From the NCBI GenBank assembly GCA_947494645.1, contig CANLVO010000001.1, positions 1,364,001-1,428,000 of the forward strand: a stretch of 64,000 nucleotides of DNA. The letters run 5' to 3'. Below are positions 52,877 through 60,569 of this stretch, piece by piece. The first letter of the stretch is position 1. The number at the start of each line of letters is the position of its first letter. The notes beneath the pieces were generated by a model. It did not search any database, was not told where the DNA came from, and saw nothing but the letters and a program-made list of their open reading frames with translations. The translations under genes and the position numbers were made by a program. This stretch comes from an uncultured Litoreibacter sp. (GTDB taxonomy: Bacteria; Pseudomonadota; Alphaproteobacteria; Rhodobacterales; Rhodobacteraceae).

Positions 52877-53263
52877 ATGGATTTGAACGCAAATCAACAA
52901 ACAGCGACTGAGCCAGGCGTAGCTACGCGGCTGGTCATGCCAATCGCGGCACTTCTCGCATTGTTGTCAGCCTCTTGCTGTGTGTTGCCAATCGGGCTGT
53001 CTATCATCGGCCTTGGTGGTACTTGGCTTACCGTGCTTGGGCCGTTCATAGCTTATCGGAGTTTCATCCTTGTCGTTGTCGCCATTGCGCTCATCTGGGC
53101 ATGGTATCGAGTGATCTGGCCCAGAGCATGCACAAGGCGGAAGCGCTCTGCTATTGTCTGGGCATCCCTCGCAACCATTGCATTCTTGGTTGCGCTGTCA
53201 TCGCCATATTGGGAAGCCTTAGCGCAACGGTTCATGTGGGATTTGTGGAGATCGACCCGATGA
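52877..53263 (+). CDS. merT: Mercuric ion transporter MerT-like
   Basis: A 128-residue inner-membrane protein with three hydrophobic helices. The first contains the metal-binding pair in SASCCVLPIGLS (Cys34-Cys35), followed by LGGTWLTVLGPF as in MerT. Classical MerT has a second cysteine pair on the cytoplasmic loop; here only Cys85 (WPRACTRR) is seen. It brings Hg(II) into the cytosol. It is controlled by the divergent MerR-type regulator and overlaps merF by four bases. Confidence 0.8.
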   Translation: MDLNANQQTATEPGVATRLVMPIAALLALLSASCCVLPIGLSIIGLGGTWLTVLGPFIAYRSFILVVVAIALIWAWYRVIWPRACTRRKRSAIVWASLATIAFLVALSSPYWEALAQRFMWDLWRSTR

Positions 53264-53469
53264 AGAACAAATTGCTGGCCCTTGGGCTTGGCGGCACAGT
53301 CTTGGCAATCCTCTGCTGTTTCACGCCTCTGTTGCCGATTGTGCTTACAGCCCTTGGTCTGACGGGCCTGCTTGGCGTTCTCTACAACGACGCTGTTTTG
53401 CTGCCGATCTTGGCAGGTTTTCTCATACTGACGGGGTACGCGCTATGGCGACAGAAGAAGCAAAAGTAG
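53260..53469 (+). CDS. merF: Mercury transporter MerF-like
   Basis: A 69-residue protein with two membrane helices. The vicinal pair Cys19-Cys20 in LAILCCFTPLLPI matches the first MerF pair. The protein ends in RQKKQK and lacks the second, C-terminal cysteine pair of classical MerF. Its ATG overlaps the merT stop. MerF moves Hg(II) across the inner membrane; the metal here is inferred. Confidence 0.8.
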   Translation: MKNKLLALGLGGTVLAILCCFTPLLPIVLTALGLTGLLGVLYNDAVLLPILAGFLILTGYALWRQKKQK

Positions 53470-53669
53470 TCTTGGAGTCCACACTAACCTGTCCATCTTG
53501 CGGGCATGTCGAGACGGAAACCATGCCCACCGACGCCTGCCAGTGGTTCTATGAGTGCAAGTCCTGTCAGACAGTATTGAAACCGCTCGAAGGGGATTGC
53601 TGTGTGTACTGCTCGTACGCGACAGTACCTTGCCCACCGATCCAAGAAGGCAAGTCCTGCTGCGCATAG
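53445..53669 (+). CDS. GDCCVxC domain-containing cysteine-rich protein
   Basis: A 74-residue protein with 11 cysteines, including CPSC, ECKSC, the name-giving EGDCCVYC and a C-terminal CCA. The CxxC pairs suggest a zinc-ribbon-like metal or thiol site. The family is often found beside merT-type transporters, and some members carry selenocysteine in the GDCCVxC motif, but here all are normal cysteine codons. It overlaps the end of merF. It may receive metal from the transporters. Confidence 0.85.
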   Translation: MATEEAKVVLESTLTCPSCGHVETETMPTDACQWFYECKSCQTVLKPLEGDCCVYCSYATVPCPPIQEGKSCCA

Positions 53670-53721
53670 CAAGGTCTGGTTGTCTTTTCAATTTTGCTGG
53701 CAAATGGCCGCAATGCCATTT

Positions 53722-54138
53722 CTAGTGTTCCCTTTCACACAAGTTGTGGTCGGCCAATGATGCCAGAACATAGCAATCCCCGGATACACCTTCGCCGTCG
53801 CAGCCTTTCGATATTCGGCTAAGTTCCTTTTCTAACGTCTTGAGGCGTTTGATTTTTGCGCGGACGTCTTCGAGTTGCGATGTGGCAATGTCCGTCGCAG
53901 CCTCACACGACCGGTCTGGGTGCTCTTGCAGTTCTATCAGCGAAGAAATCGCTTCAATCGAAAACCCCAGGTCACGCGCGTGGCGGATAAAGCTAAGCCG
54001 CTCTAACCCAGCCTTGTCGTATCGCCTTTGATTGCCGGAAGTGCGCTCTGCCTCGGGCAATAACCCCATTTCCTCGTAATAACGGATTGTCGGAACCTTG
54101 ACCTTTGTGCGCTTTGAAAGCTCGCCGATAGAAAACAT
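53722..54138 (-). CDS. MerR-family regulator of the CDF transporter
   Basis: A 138-residue MerR protein. HTH FSIGELSKRTKVKVPTIRYYE is followed by a dimerisation helix and three cysteines at 78, 113 and 122 (35/9 spacing), matching PbrR- and MerR-type sensors. It is divergent from a cation transporter across its own 19-bp-spacer promoter, so it most likely activates that gene in response to Zn, Cd, Pb or Hg. ATG 54138 begins the conserved HTH. Confidence 0.85.
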   Translation of the reverse strand: MFSIGELSKRTKVKVPTIRYYEEMGLLPEAERTSGNQRRYDKAGLERLSFIRHARDLGFSIEAISSLIELQEHPDRSCEAATDIATSQLEDVRAKIKRLKTLEKELSRISKGCDGEGVSGDCYVLASLADHNLCEREH

Positions 54139-54149
54139 GGAGAAACCCC

Positions 54150-54180
54150 TTGAACCTCTAGTCACTAGAGACATTACACT
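54150..54180 (+). promoter_or_regulatory. MerR-type promoter/operator for the CDF transporter gene
   Basis: TTGAAC (54150-54155) and TACACT (54175-54180) are separated by 19 bases, with the perfect dyad CTCTAG-TCA-CTAGAG (54156-54170) in the spacer. Unlike the mer promoter, about 30 bases lie between the -10 and the ATG at 54211. Confidence 0.72.
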
Positions 54181-54210
54181 ATGAGCAACCAAAGATAAAT
54201 GAGGATTCCC

Positions 54211-54846
54211 ATGGCTGGTTGCTGCGGACATGACGCCAAGTTTGACGGCGTTTCAGATGATTACAAAAGGCGGCTCTGGATCGTCATTGCGCTCAACGCG
54301 ACGATGTTCGTAATCGAGATGACAGCTGGCCATCTGGCCAAGTCTCAAGCACTCCAAGCCGACGCCCTCGACTTTGCGGGCGATGCGCTGACCTATGGCA
54401 TTTCGCTTGCCGTCATCGGGGACTCGCTTCGCGCACGGACGAATGCGGCACTTTTCAAAGGCGTCAGCCTACTTCTGATGGGGCTTTGGGTGTTCGGATC
54501 GACAGTCTATCGCGTCTTCTATGTTGGCGTCCCCACCGCTGAGATCATGGGCGTTGTCGGTTTTCTTGCACTGCTCACCAATCTGGCAAGCGTCTTGCTG
54601 TTGGTTCTTTACAAAGACGGTGATGCCAATGTCCGCTCGGTCTGGCTCTGTTCCCGCAATGACGCCATCGGCAATGTGGCCGTGATGTTCGCAGCCCTGG
54701 GCGTCTGGGGTACGGCAACCGGTTGGCCTGACCTGATCGTCGCATCCATTATGGCAACTCTGTTCCTATCGTCTTCCTTCCAGATCGTTCGACAAGCATT
54801 GGCAGAACGTCGCGAAACCACGACGCACAACCACGCCGAAACATGA
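54211..54846 (+). CDS. Cation transporter (CDF-like), short form
   Basis: A 211-residue membrane protein with about six helices of cation-diffusion-facilitator type. Acidic metal-site residues lie in QADALDFAGDALTYG and in SRNDAIGNVAVM. The usual cytoplasmic C-terminal domain is missing; the protein ends soon after the last helix in a short His-containing tail (TTTHNHAET). The N-terminus has GCCGHD, a possible metal site. GAGG selects ATG 54211. It probably exports Zn, Cd or a related ion under the divergent MerR. Confidence 0.8.
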   Translation: MAGCCGHDAKFDGVSDDYKRRLWIVIALNATMFVIEMTAGHLAKSQALQADALDFAGDALTYGISLAVIGDSLRARTNAALFKGVSLLLMGLWVFGSTVYRVFYVGVPTAEIMGVVGFLALLTNLASVLLLVLYKDGDANVRSVWLCSRNDAIGNVAVMFAALGVWGTATGWPDLIVASIMATLFLSSSFQIVRQALAERRETTTHNHAET

Positions 54847-54877
54847 TGGAAACAGTACTTGTAATCGTGTGGCTAGG

Positions 54878-55006
54878 ATCGCGTTTTCCACGCTTGCTGC
54901 AATCTTCGTCTTGGCTGCCGCGCCGTTTTCTGAAGAGCCGTGGCTACGCTCGAAGTATGGTTCCGACTTCGACAAGTATGCTGCGCAGGTTCGACGCTAT
55001 CTCTAG
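54878..55006 (+). pseudogene. Remnant of an isoprenylcysteine methyltransferase-family protein
   Basis: A 42-codon frame, directly preceded by TAG, encodes the characteristic C-terminus EEPWLRSKYGSDFDKYAAQV followed by RRYL and a stop. This is the usual end of ICMT/PEMT-like membrane methyltransferases, whose preceding helices are absent. A hydrophobic stretch (AAIFVLAAAPF) precedes it. An ATG in another frame at 54846-54848 (ETVLVIVWLGS) hints at a frameshifted and deleted gene. ICMT genes commonly sit beside CDF/mer genes. Confidence 0.5.
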
Positions 55007-55118
55007 CCCGTGCCAATAACCCCCTGACAGACCCCCTGCGCTTAGAACGCTCGTTTGTGCGAGGCTATTTGTGGGTAAGCTAGTTAGGGTCAGAGATGCT
55101 GGTCAACCGTGTGGATCA

Positions 55119-55601
55119 TTAGCCCAACTGTTTGCTGCTGCGCCTCTCACGCATCGTTATATAAATCACCGCAAGGTCAATGGCGGTCAGTACCAACAAT
55201 GCAGTGCCGCCAACAGTCATCCATTCAAACATCTGATAGGCCACAAAGGCCCACAAAACGAGAATGGCCGCGTGATGCGCCCAAGACGCTCCGTAAAGCA
55301 AGGCAATCACCACAGCGATGTGCAAAGCGCCATGTGCAGAGAAATAGGTCGTGTAGAATGTCAGGTCTGATGCTGGAGCCAATCCCACGAGGGATACGAT
55401 CTGTGTCGCCAGGAAGTCATTCGGGTCTTCCGCCAATTCTGCCTTGAACAACCACTGCGCAATGGCTGGCAACTTCTCTGCGAGGCCCAGATAGATCGCA
55501 ACGGCTGTCAGAAGCTGAACAACGCCCAGTGCACCCTTTGCAACGAGGGTCGCAACGAAGACCCGATGCTCAACCCGGTGGTTTCTTGTTTCCGCTGTCA
55601 T
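55119..55601 (-). CDS. DUF2127 domain-containing membrane protein
   Basis: A 160-residue protein with four hydrophobic helices. An N-terminal RVFVATLVAKGALGVVQLL helix and a HGALHIAVVIALLYG helix fit DUF2127. No catalytic motif; function unknown. Its ATG overlaps the DedA-family stop by four bases, so the two are translationally coupled and last in their operon. Confidence 0.8.
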   Translation of the reverse strand: MTAETRNHRVEHRVFVATLVAKGALGVVQLLTAVAIYLGLAEKLPAIAQWLFKAELAEDPNDFLATQIVSLVGLAPASDLTFYTTYFSAHGALHIAVVIALLYGASWAHHAAILVLWAFVAYQMFEWMTVGGTALLVLTAIDLAVIYITMRERRSSKQLG

Positions 55602-56200
55602 GGCTCTCCTCGTTTGCCGGTCAGGAGTCGCCACACATATAGGACCGCTATACCGATTAGAATGATGTTGGTAACGGGGTTAAGCCAAACCTCAACGTCG
55701 TGGAAGCGTGATTTAAGGAGATATCCGGCTGTCGTCAAAGCGGTTGTCCAGATCAAGCTACCCAGTGTGGTGTAGAAGAAGAAGGGCGCAAGGGGCATCC
55801 GCGTCAGTCCTGCCGGAACGGAAATCAATGTGCGCACGCCGGGTATCATCCGACCGAAAAACACGACTGCACGGCCATGACGTTTGAACCATATGAAGGC
55901 GCGATCAAGTTCGCTTTCGGAGATAGTCAGCCATTTGCCGTACTTGACGATGAAGCGGCGCATTCTGTCTTCGGTTGTGCGTGTGCCGACCCAGTACCAG
56001 AGATACGCGCCCGCGACAGAGCCAATCGTTCCTGCCAGCACGACCGAAATAAATCCAAGCCGACCATCGGCAGCAAGATACCCCGCGAACGGCATGATGA
56101 GTTCAGACGGTATCGGTGGAAAGACATTTTCAAGCAACATGAGGGCCGCAACGCCCAGACTGCCCCATGCAGCCAGCCAGGACGTAATGATATCAAACAC
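55598..56200 (-). CDS. DedA family membrane protein (VTT domain)
   Basis: A 200-residue DedA/VTT protein with LLENVFPPIPSELIMPFAGYL near the N-terminus and the conserved FFGRMIPGVRTLISVPAG re-entrant region. DedA proteins recycle undecaprenyl phosphate or phospholipids across the inner membrane; members of the family are linked to polymyxin resistance and pH/metal stress. GTG 56200 with AAAGG seven bases upstream is preferred over TTG 56215. Next to it lie undecaprenyl-phosphate sugar genes that would use such a carrier. Confidence 0.88.
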   Translation of the reverse strand: MFDIITSWLAAWGSLGVAALMLLENVFPPIPSELIMPFAGYLAADGRLGFISVVLAGTIGSVAGAYLWYWVGTRTTEDRMRRFIVKYGKWLTISESELDRAFIWFKRHGRAVVFFGRMIPGVRTLISVPAGLTRMPLAPFFFYTTLGSLIWTTALTTAGYLLKSRFHDVEVWLNPVTNIILIGIAVLYVWRLLTGKRGEP

Positions 56201-56402
56201 TGTTGCGCCTTTCAAAATTTGTCAGGCCGTGACCGGTTGGTTCCGGATTGCTGGGTGGATGGTAATCGTGTTGCCAGCTCTAGGGACCAGAATGGTCGAC
56301 ACTCATAGGAGGGTTTCTCGTAGTTGATACTTGATTTCATGAGAACGCAGGCGGAGCCAAGATGTAGCCCCCCGCAAATGAGGAGCCGCCTTCGATATGG
56401 CT

Positions 56403-56720
56403 TCAGTCGTCATCGTCTACGTATGGGCCCCGCTCGATGATGGTGCCGTCATTGGCGTCGATGACAATTTCTGACAGTGAACCGTCCGGAGCGACGGCGA
56501 CCACTTCATACACAGCCTTCCCGTCCTCACTTTCGAACTCGATGGAAGACACCTTGCCGTCCGTGCCGTCCATGCCAATCAACAAGGCCTGTTGGATGTC
56601 GATTTGCGCTTCGGAGAACATTTTCAGTTCCTCCGCATCTGACGTATTGGCGAGGGCCATGCCAGCGGCAGACAGTGCACTTGAGACGACAAGTGCGACT
56701 TTTAGGATCGAGTGTTTCAT
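56403..56720 (-). CDS. PepSY domain-containing exported protein
   Basis: A 105-residue protein with a Sec signal (VALVVSSALSAAGMALA) and one PepSY domain (about residues 35-97: SEAQIDIQQALLIG, KAVYEVVAVAPDG, EIVIDANDGTI). It ends in an acidic VDDDD tail. PepSY proteins inhibit or sense at the envelope and often accompany response regulator/kinase pairs. GGAATCC-region ribosome site AAAGGA precedes the ATG. It lies between DedA and GtrA on the same strand. Confidence 0.85.
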   Translation of the reverse strand: MKHSILKVALVVSSALSAAGMALANTSDAEELKMFSEAQIDIQQALLIGMDGTDGKVSSIEFESEDGKAVYEVVAVAPDGSLSEIVIDANDGTIIERGPYVDDDD

Positions 56721-56807
56721 TGTAGGATTCCTTTCATAGGCGGCTCCGAGGAGAAGCTCTGACCATACTGATATCCGAGTCCATCTCCGCTCAAGGTGGC
56801 CGCGAGA

Positions 56808-57242
56808 TTACCTATTGGTTAAGTTGAAGCCCGGACGCGCAGAGAACGGATCGGCGCTGATCTCCCGCGCTGAGTTGAACGCCCAACGTCTGCTCAGAGC
56901 AAAAGTCAGGAGAGCGGCAAAACCTGTCGAAACCCACAGAGCGACCGTGTCTGAAAAAACGCCCTGAGTGGTCAGGCCGAGCAAAAGCGCCTCGTTGCAG
57001 GCAAATCCAATCAGCGCAACAACAGCGAAGCGCTGGAATGCGCGCGCCGGGTTCACATCTTGGTCGGCGAATGAATATCCAAGATGGCCTACGAAGCTGA
57101 CAAGGAATGCCGTCGCGAAAGCGATCAGGTTCGCATAGAGCGGATTCCAGCCCGACGCGATCAGAAGAGACCCTATGACCATGTGGACAAATGTCGCTAA
57201 AGTACCAACCAACCCGAAACGTATCATTTGTTTCAACATCAT
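56808..57242 (-). CDS. GtrA family flippase-like protein
   Basis: A 144-residue four-helix GtrA protein (RFGLVGTLATFVHMVIGSLL at the N-terminus; STGFAALLTFALSRRWAF near the C-terminus). GtrA proteins are thought to move undecaprenyl-phosphate-linked sugar across the inner membrane. Its ATG overlaps the glycosyltransferase stop by four bases. It is the third gene of a GT39-GT2-gtrA run, the typical order of lipid-linked sugar transfer systems. Confidence 0.85.
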   Translation of the reverse strand: MMLKQMIRFGLVGTLATFVHMVIGSLLIASGWNPLYANLIAFATAFLVSFVGHLGYSFADQDVNPARAFQRFAVVALIGFACNEALLLGLTTQGVFSDTVALWVSTGFAALLTFALSRRWAFNSAREISADPFSARPGFNLTNR

Positions 57243-58234
57243 GGCTGCTCCGGACCGGCGGAATGGTCTTCCGCAATAATGAAGCCGGGACGGCCTTTGA
57301 CTTCGGCGAAGACACGCGCAAGGTATTCCCCCAGCACCCCAATGGAGATCAATTGCACACCACCGAGCAGCATCACGGCGACAACAAGTGTTGACCAACC
57401 GGGTACGTCAATCCCGAAGAGCACAGTACGAATGGCAATCCAGATCCCATAAAGGATCGAAAAAGCCGCAATGGTCATTCCAATGCCGGTCCACACCCGC
57501 AAAGGCCAGGCAGTGAAGGATGTCAAACCAGTCAGGCCGAGCTTGAAGAGTCCACGAAAACCGAACTTGGAGACTCCAGCTTCCCGTTTGTCGAGCTCGA
57601 TGGAGATCGCCGTGGTTCGAAAACCGACCCACCCATAAAGACCCTTCATAAAGCGGTTGCGTTCGGGCAACGCGCAAAGTGCGTCCACGACCTTGCGGTC
57701 CATCAGGCGAAAATCCCGTGCATTGGCTGGTATCGCAGTTTCGCTACCGGTGTTGAGCAGGGTGTAGAAGGCACGCGTGAAGATGCGTTTGCGCCATGTC
57801 TCATCACGGCGCTGTGCCCTTACCGTATAGATCATTTCGAACCCTTCAGCACGATGCTGGAGCATCGTTTCGAGATGGCACAACGATTCCTGAAGGTCGG
57901 CATCGAGGATCACGACAGCCGCGCCTGTGGACCGTTTGAGGCCAGCCATTATGGCCTGTTCCTTTCCGAAGTTTCGGGACAGGCGAAGCGCGCAGACAGG
58001 GTGGGCGGCGGTCAGCGCCTTGGCTTCGTTGAACGTGCTGTCCGCGCTGCCGTCATCAATAATGATGATCTCGTAGCTTCGAACCAGCTTTCGGGCTTCT
58101 GCTGAGACACGTTGCACAGTCTTGGCAATGTTGCCTGCCTCGTTATAGGCCGGAATGACGAAGGAAAGATCGGGCACTTTCTGTGGCAGAGGAAGAATGC
58201 CCGGCGTGCGCAAGCTCTTCAGTTGCCGGTTCAT
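57239..58234 (-). CDS. GT2 glycosyltransferase, polyprenyl-phosphate type (GtrB/DPM1-like)
   Basis: A 331-residue GT-A enzyme: LSFVIPAYNEAGNI at the N-terminus, IIDDGSADST, LSRNFGKEQAIMAGL and the DADLQE metal motif. Two C-terminal membrane helices follow. It would load a sugar from a nucleotide donor onto undecaprenyl phosphate at the inner face of the membrane. It overlaps both neighbours by four bases. The sugar is unknown. Confidence 0.88.
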   Translation of the reverse strand: MNRQLKSLRTPGILPLPQKVPDLSFVIPAYNEAGNIAKTVQRVSAEARKLVRSYEIIIIDDGSADSTFNEAKALTAAHPVCALRLSRNFGKEQAIMAGLKRSTGAAVVILDADLQESLCHLETMLQHRAEGFEMIYTVRAQRRDETWRKRIFTRAFYTLLNTGSETAIPANARDFRLMDRKVVDALCALPERNRFMKGLYGWVGFRTTAISIELDKREAGVSKFGFRGLFKLGLTGLTSFTAWPLRVWTGIGMTIAAFSILYGIWIAIRTVLFGIDVPGWSTLVVAVMLLGGVQLISIGVLGEYLARVFAEVKGRPGFIIAEDHSAGPEQP

Positions 58235-59754
58235 GATTCAGCTCCTGTGGTCGATTTTTCGATAAAAAGAACGCGATCATTGAACGTGTCGGTGCGATCG
58301 AAGCCGGGGCCGAGAAACGGGGCCAACTCGTCCGCTGATGTTCGAGGGATCGCAACAGCATCGCGCGCGTCGTTTTCACCGAGTGCCTCAAGCATGGCCG
58401 TCCGATCCACAAACCGCACCGCGCCTTGGGTATAGAACTCGGCCGAGTAGCTGCGGCCTCCCCAATAGGTGAACTGGATATCTGGATCTACGCGTTGCGC
58501 TCCGGCAACCAGCTCGCGTTCGGATTTCAAGCTGAGCGTAGACGGGAAGAACCATGCCAGAACTGTTATTGCCAAGAACAGCGCGCATACACTTCCAACA
58601 GCAGCAATCGCCGCGATGCGGGTTGCCCGACCGGGCGCACCCCAGGCGAGCGCCCAAAGCGAGACCAGCAGAACAGCAGCGGCAGGAAGGCCTGGCAGGG
58701 CATAGGCTGGAAGGATATTGGCCGCAGCTGTGAAAAGAAGGAGAGGTGAGATGGTCCAGAGTGCAAGATAGCTGTGCCAGCCGTCATTCTCGCGAGCTGT
58801 TTCGTGAAAGAAAGTCTTGGCGCGTGGAAGCAGCGCCACTGCGAACAGGGTCCAAGGCAGGAATGTCGCCAATCCAAAGAGCCAGATGATACCTTTCGGT
58901 TCTGCGTGACCCGACCCATAAAGATCGCCTTGCCAGCCTGAGACAACAAAACGCTCGAAGTGCTCCCCGATGATGAAGTAGCGCAAGAAGCCCGGCGTCT
59001 TGATTTCTGCCGCGATGTACCAGGGCAGCGTCAGGACAGCGGCGATCAGCAGACCGGATGCCCAGGGCAAGGCGTTCAGCCTACGCCAGCGACCGGTCAC
59101 GGCCAGCCACGGCAGGATCGGGATGATGGTGATTACCAGCGCGACCGGGCCTTTCGCCAGAAGACCGATGGCGATGCCCACGAAAAACAGCCTGCCCCAT
59201 ACCACGGAAGTTGGGCCACCATTCAGGCAGTTGTAGAAGGCGACCATGCTAAGCGTCGTGCCCAGAACCATGGCCATATCCGTCATCACGAAGGCCGAGG
59301 CCCCCAAGAACATGATAGATGACACAAGGACCACGACTGCCGCGAGCGCCTGATCAGCCCCTCTGTGCTGACGGACCCATGCGAAGATAATCCCAAGAAT
59401 ACCAAGAGAGGATGCAAGGATGAAAATCCGTGCGCCGAAAGGGCCGACACCAAATATCTTCATGCCGATGGCGGACAGCCATGTATGCAGGGGCGGCTTG
59501 CCCCAGAACGGAATCCCATAGTCGAACTGCGGCGTAATCCAGTCACCGGTTTCGACCATCTTACGGGCGATCTCTGCGTAGCGCGCCTCTGTCGTATCGA
59601 CAAAAGGAAGCCAGAAAACGGCGAGGAGGCGCACTACAAAAAGTAGAGCCAGTGCAATAACGAGAAATTGCCGATCTACTTGGCTTAGCCCGAAACGCCG
59701 TTTTGGGCCTGCGTACCAGCGTACTTTCTGATTTTCCGGCTCTATCGCAACCAT
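58231..59754 (-). CDS. GT39/ArnT-like membrane glycosyltransferase
   Basis: A 507-residue polytopic PMT-type enzyme. The periplasmic catalytic loop is visible as FVDTTEARYAEIARKMVETG followed by IPFWGKPPLHTW, closely matching ArnT and related lipid A aminoarabinose or hexose transferases. It transfers the flipped lipid-linked sugar to an acceptor such as lipid A or a protein in the periplasm. It heads the GT39-GT2-gtrA unit and is divergent from a response regulator gene. No arnBCDF genes are present, so the sugar need not be aminoarabinose. Confidence 0.88.
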   Translation of the reverse strand: MVAIEPENQKVRWYAGPKRRFGLSQVDRQFLVIALALLFVVRLLAVFWLPFVDTTEARYAEIARKMVETGDWITPQFDYGIPFWGKPPLHTWLSAIGMKIFGVGPFGARIFILASSLGILGIIFAWVRQHRGADQALAAVVVLVSSIMFLGASAFVMTDMAMVLGTTLSMVAFYNCLNGGPTSVVWGRLFFVGIAIGLLAKGPVALVITIIPILPWLAVTGRWRRLNALPWASGLLIAAVLTLPWYIAAEIKTPGFLRYFIIGEHFERFVVSGWQGDLYGSGHAEPKGIIWLFGLATFLPWTLFAVALLPRAKTFFHETARENDGWHSYLALWTISPLLLFTAAANILPAYALPGLPAAAVLLVSLWALAWGAPGRATRIAAIAAVGSVCALFLAITVLAWFFPSTLSLKSERELVAGAQRVDPDIQFTYWGGRSYSAEFYTQGAVRFVDRTAMLEALGENDARDAVAIPRTSADELAPFLGPGFDRTDTFNDRVLFIEKSTTGAES

Positions 59755-59897
59755 GCTTTCCCACCTTTTTTCGCTCCTGATAAGCGAACGGCGGTCGGTG
59801 GAAGGTGATCGGCACTATACCAATCGGTAATATTTGGGAGATGGTGCGTAGCGGCCAACCGGGCTATTTTACGAACACCTTATGGAGCTCAGGCCGG

Positions 59898-60569
59898 ATG
59901 CGGGTGCTAGTTGTAGAAGATGATCGTGAGACGGCGGAGTATATTTGCTCCAGCCTGAAGGCACTCGGACATGTTGCGGCGCATGCGGCAGACGGCAAGC
60001 AAGGCTTTCTCGACGCGCTCGACAGCAACTTTGATGTCATGGTGGTCGACCGAATGCTGCCGGGCCTTGATGGTCTGTCGCTGGTAAAATCGGTGCGCAA
60101 CGCCAGAGTTGCGACGCCGATCTTGTTTCTCAGCGCGCTTGGGGGGTTGAACGACCGCGTAGACGGTCTGGAAGCAGGAGCGGACGATTACCTGGTGAAG
60201 CCCTTCGCGTTTTCGGAGTTGTCCGCCCGTCTAACCGCTTTGGCGCGGCGTCCTCCCATGCAGGTGGAAGAGACCCGGTTACAGGTTGCCGATCTGGAAA
60301 TTGACCTCATCCGCCATTCCGTGGCCCGCGCAGGCGAAGAGATCGCCGTGCAGCCCCGGGAGTTTCGCCTGCTGACCTACCTGATGAAGAACGCCGATAG
60401 GGTTGTGACCCGCACGATGTTGCTTGAAGCCGTTTGGGATTTTCACTTCGACCCGAATACCAACGTTGTGGAGACGCATATCAGCCGTTTGCGCAACAAG
60501 ATTGACAAACCGTTCGAACGCCCGCTGATTCATACAGTGCGTGGAACAGGATATAGCCTGCATGGCTGA
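59898..60569 (+). CDS. OmpR/PhoB-family response regulator
   Basis: A 223-residue regulator. Receiver: acidic pocket VVEDDRE, phospho-acceptor Asp51 in VVDRMLPGLDG, and Lys in YLVKPF. The C-terminal winged helix contains VQPREFRLLTYLMKN and HISRLRNKID. It is divergent from the GT39 gene and probably controls it and the PepSY/DedA genes. ATG 59898 starts the conserved MRVLVVEDD. It overlaps the kinase gene by eight bases. Confidence 0.92.
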   Translation: MRVLVVEDDRETAEYICSSLKALGHVAAHAADGKQGFLDALDSNFDVMVVDRMLPGLDGLSLVKSVRNARVATPILFLSALGGLNDRVDGLEAGADDYLVKPFAFSELSARLTALARRPPMQVEETRLQVADLEIDLIRHSVARAGEEIAVQPREFRLLTYLMKNADRVVTRTMLLEAVWDFHFDPNTNVVETHISRLRNKIDKPFERPLIHTVRGTGYSLHG

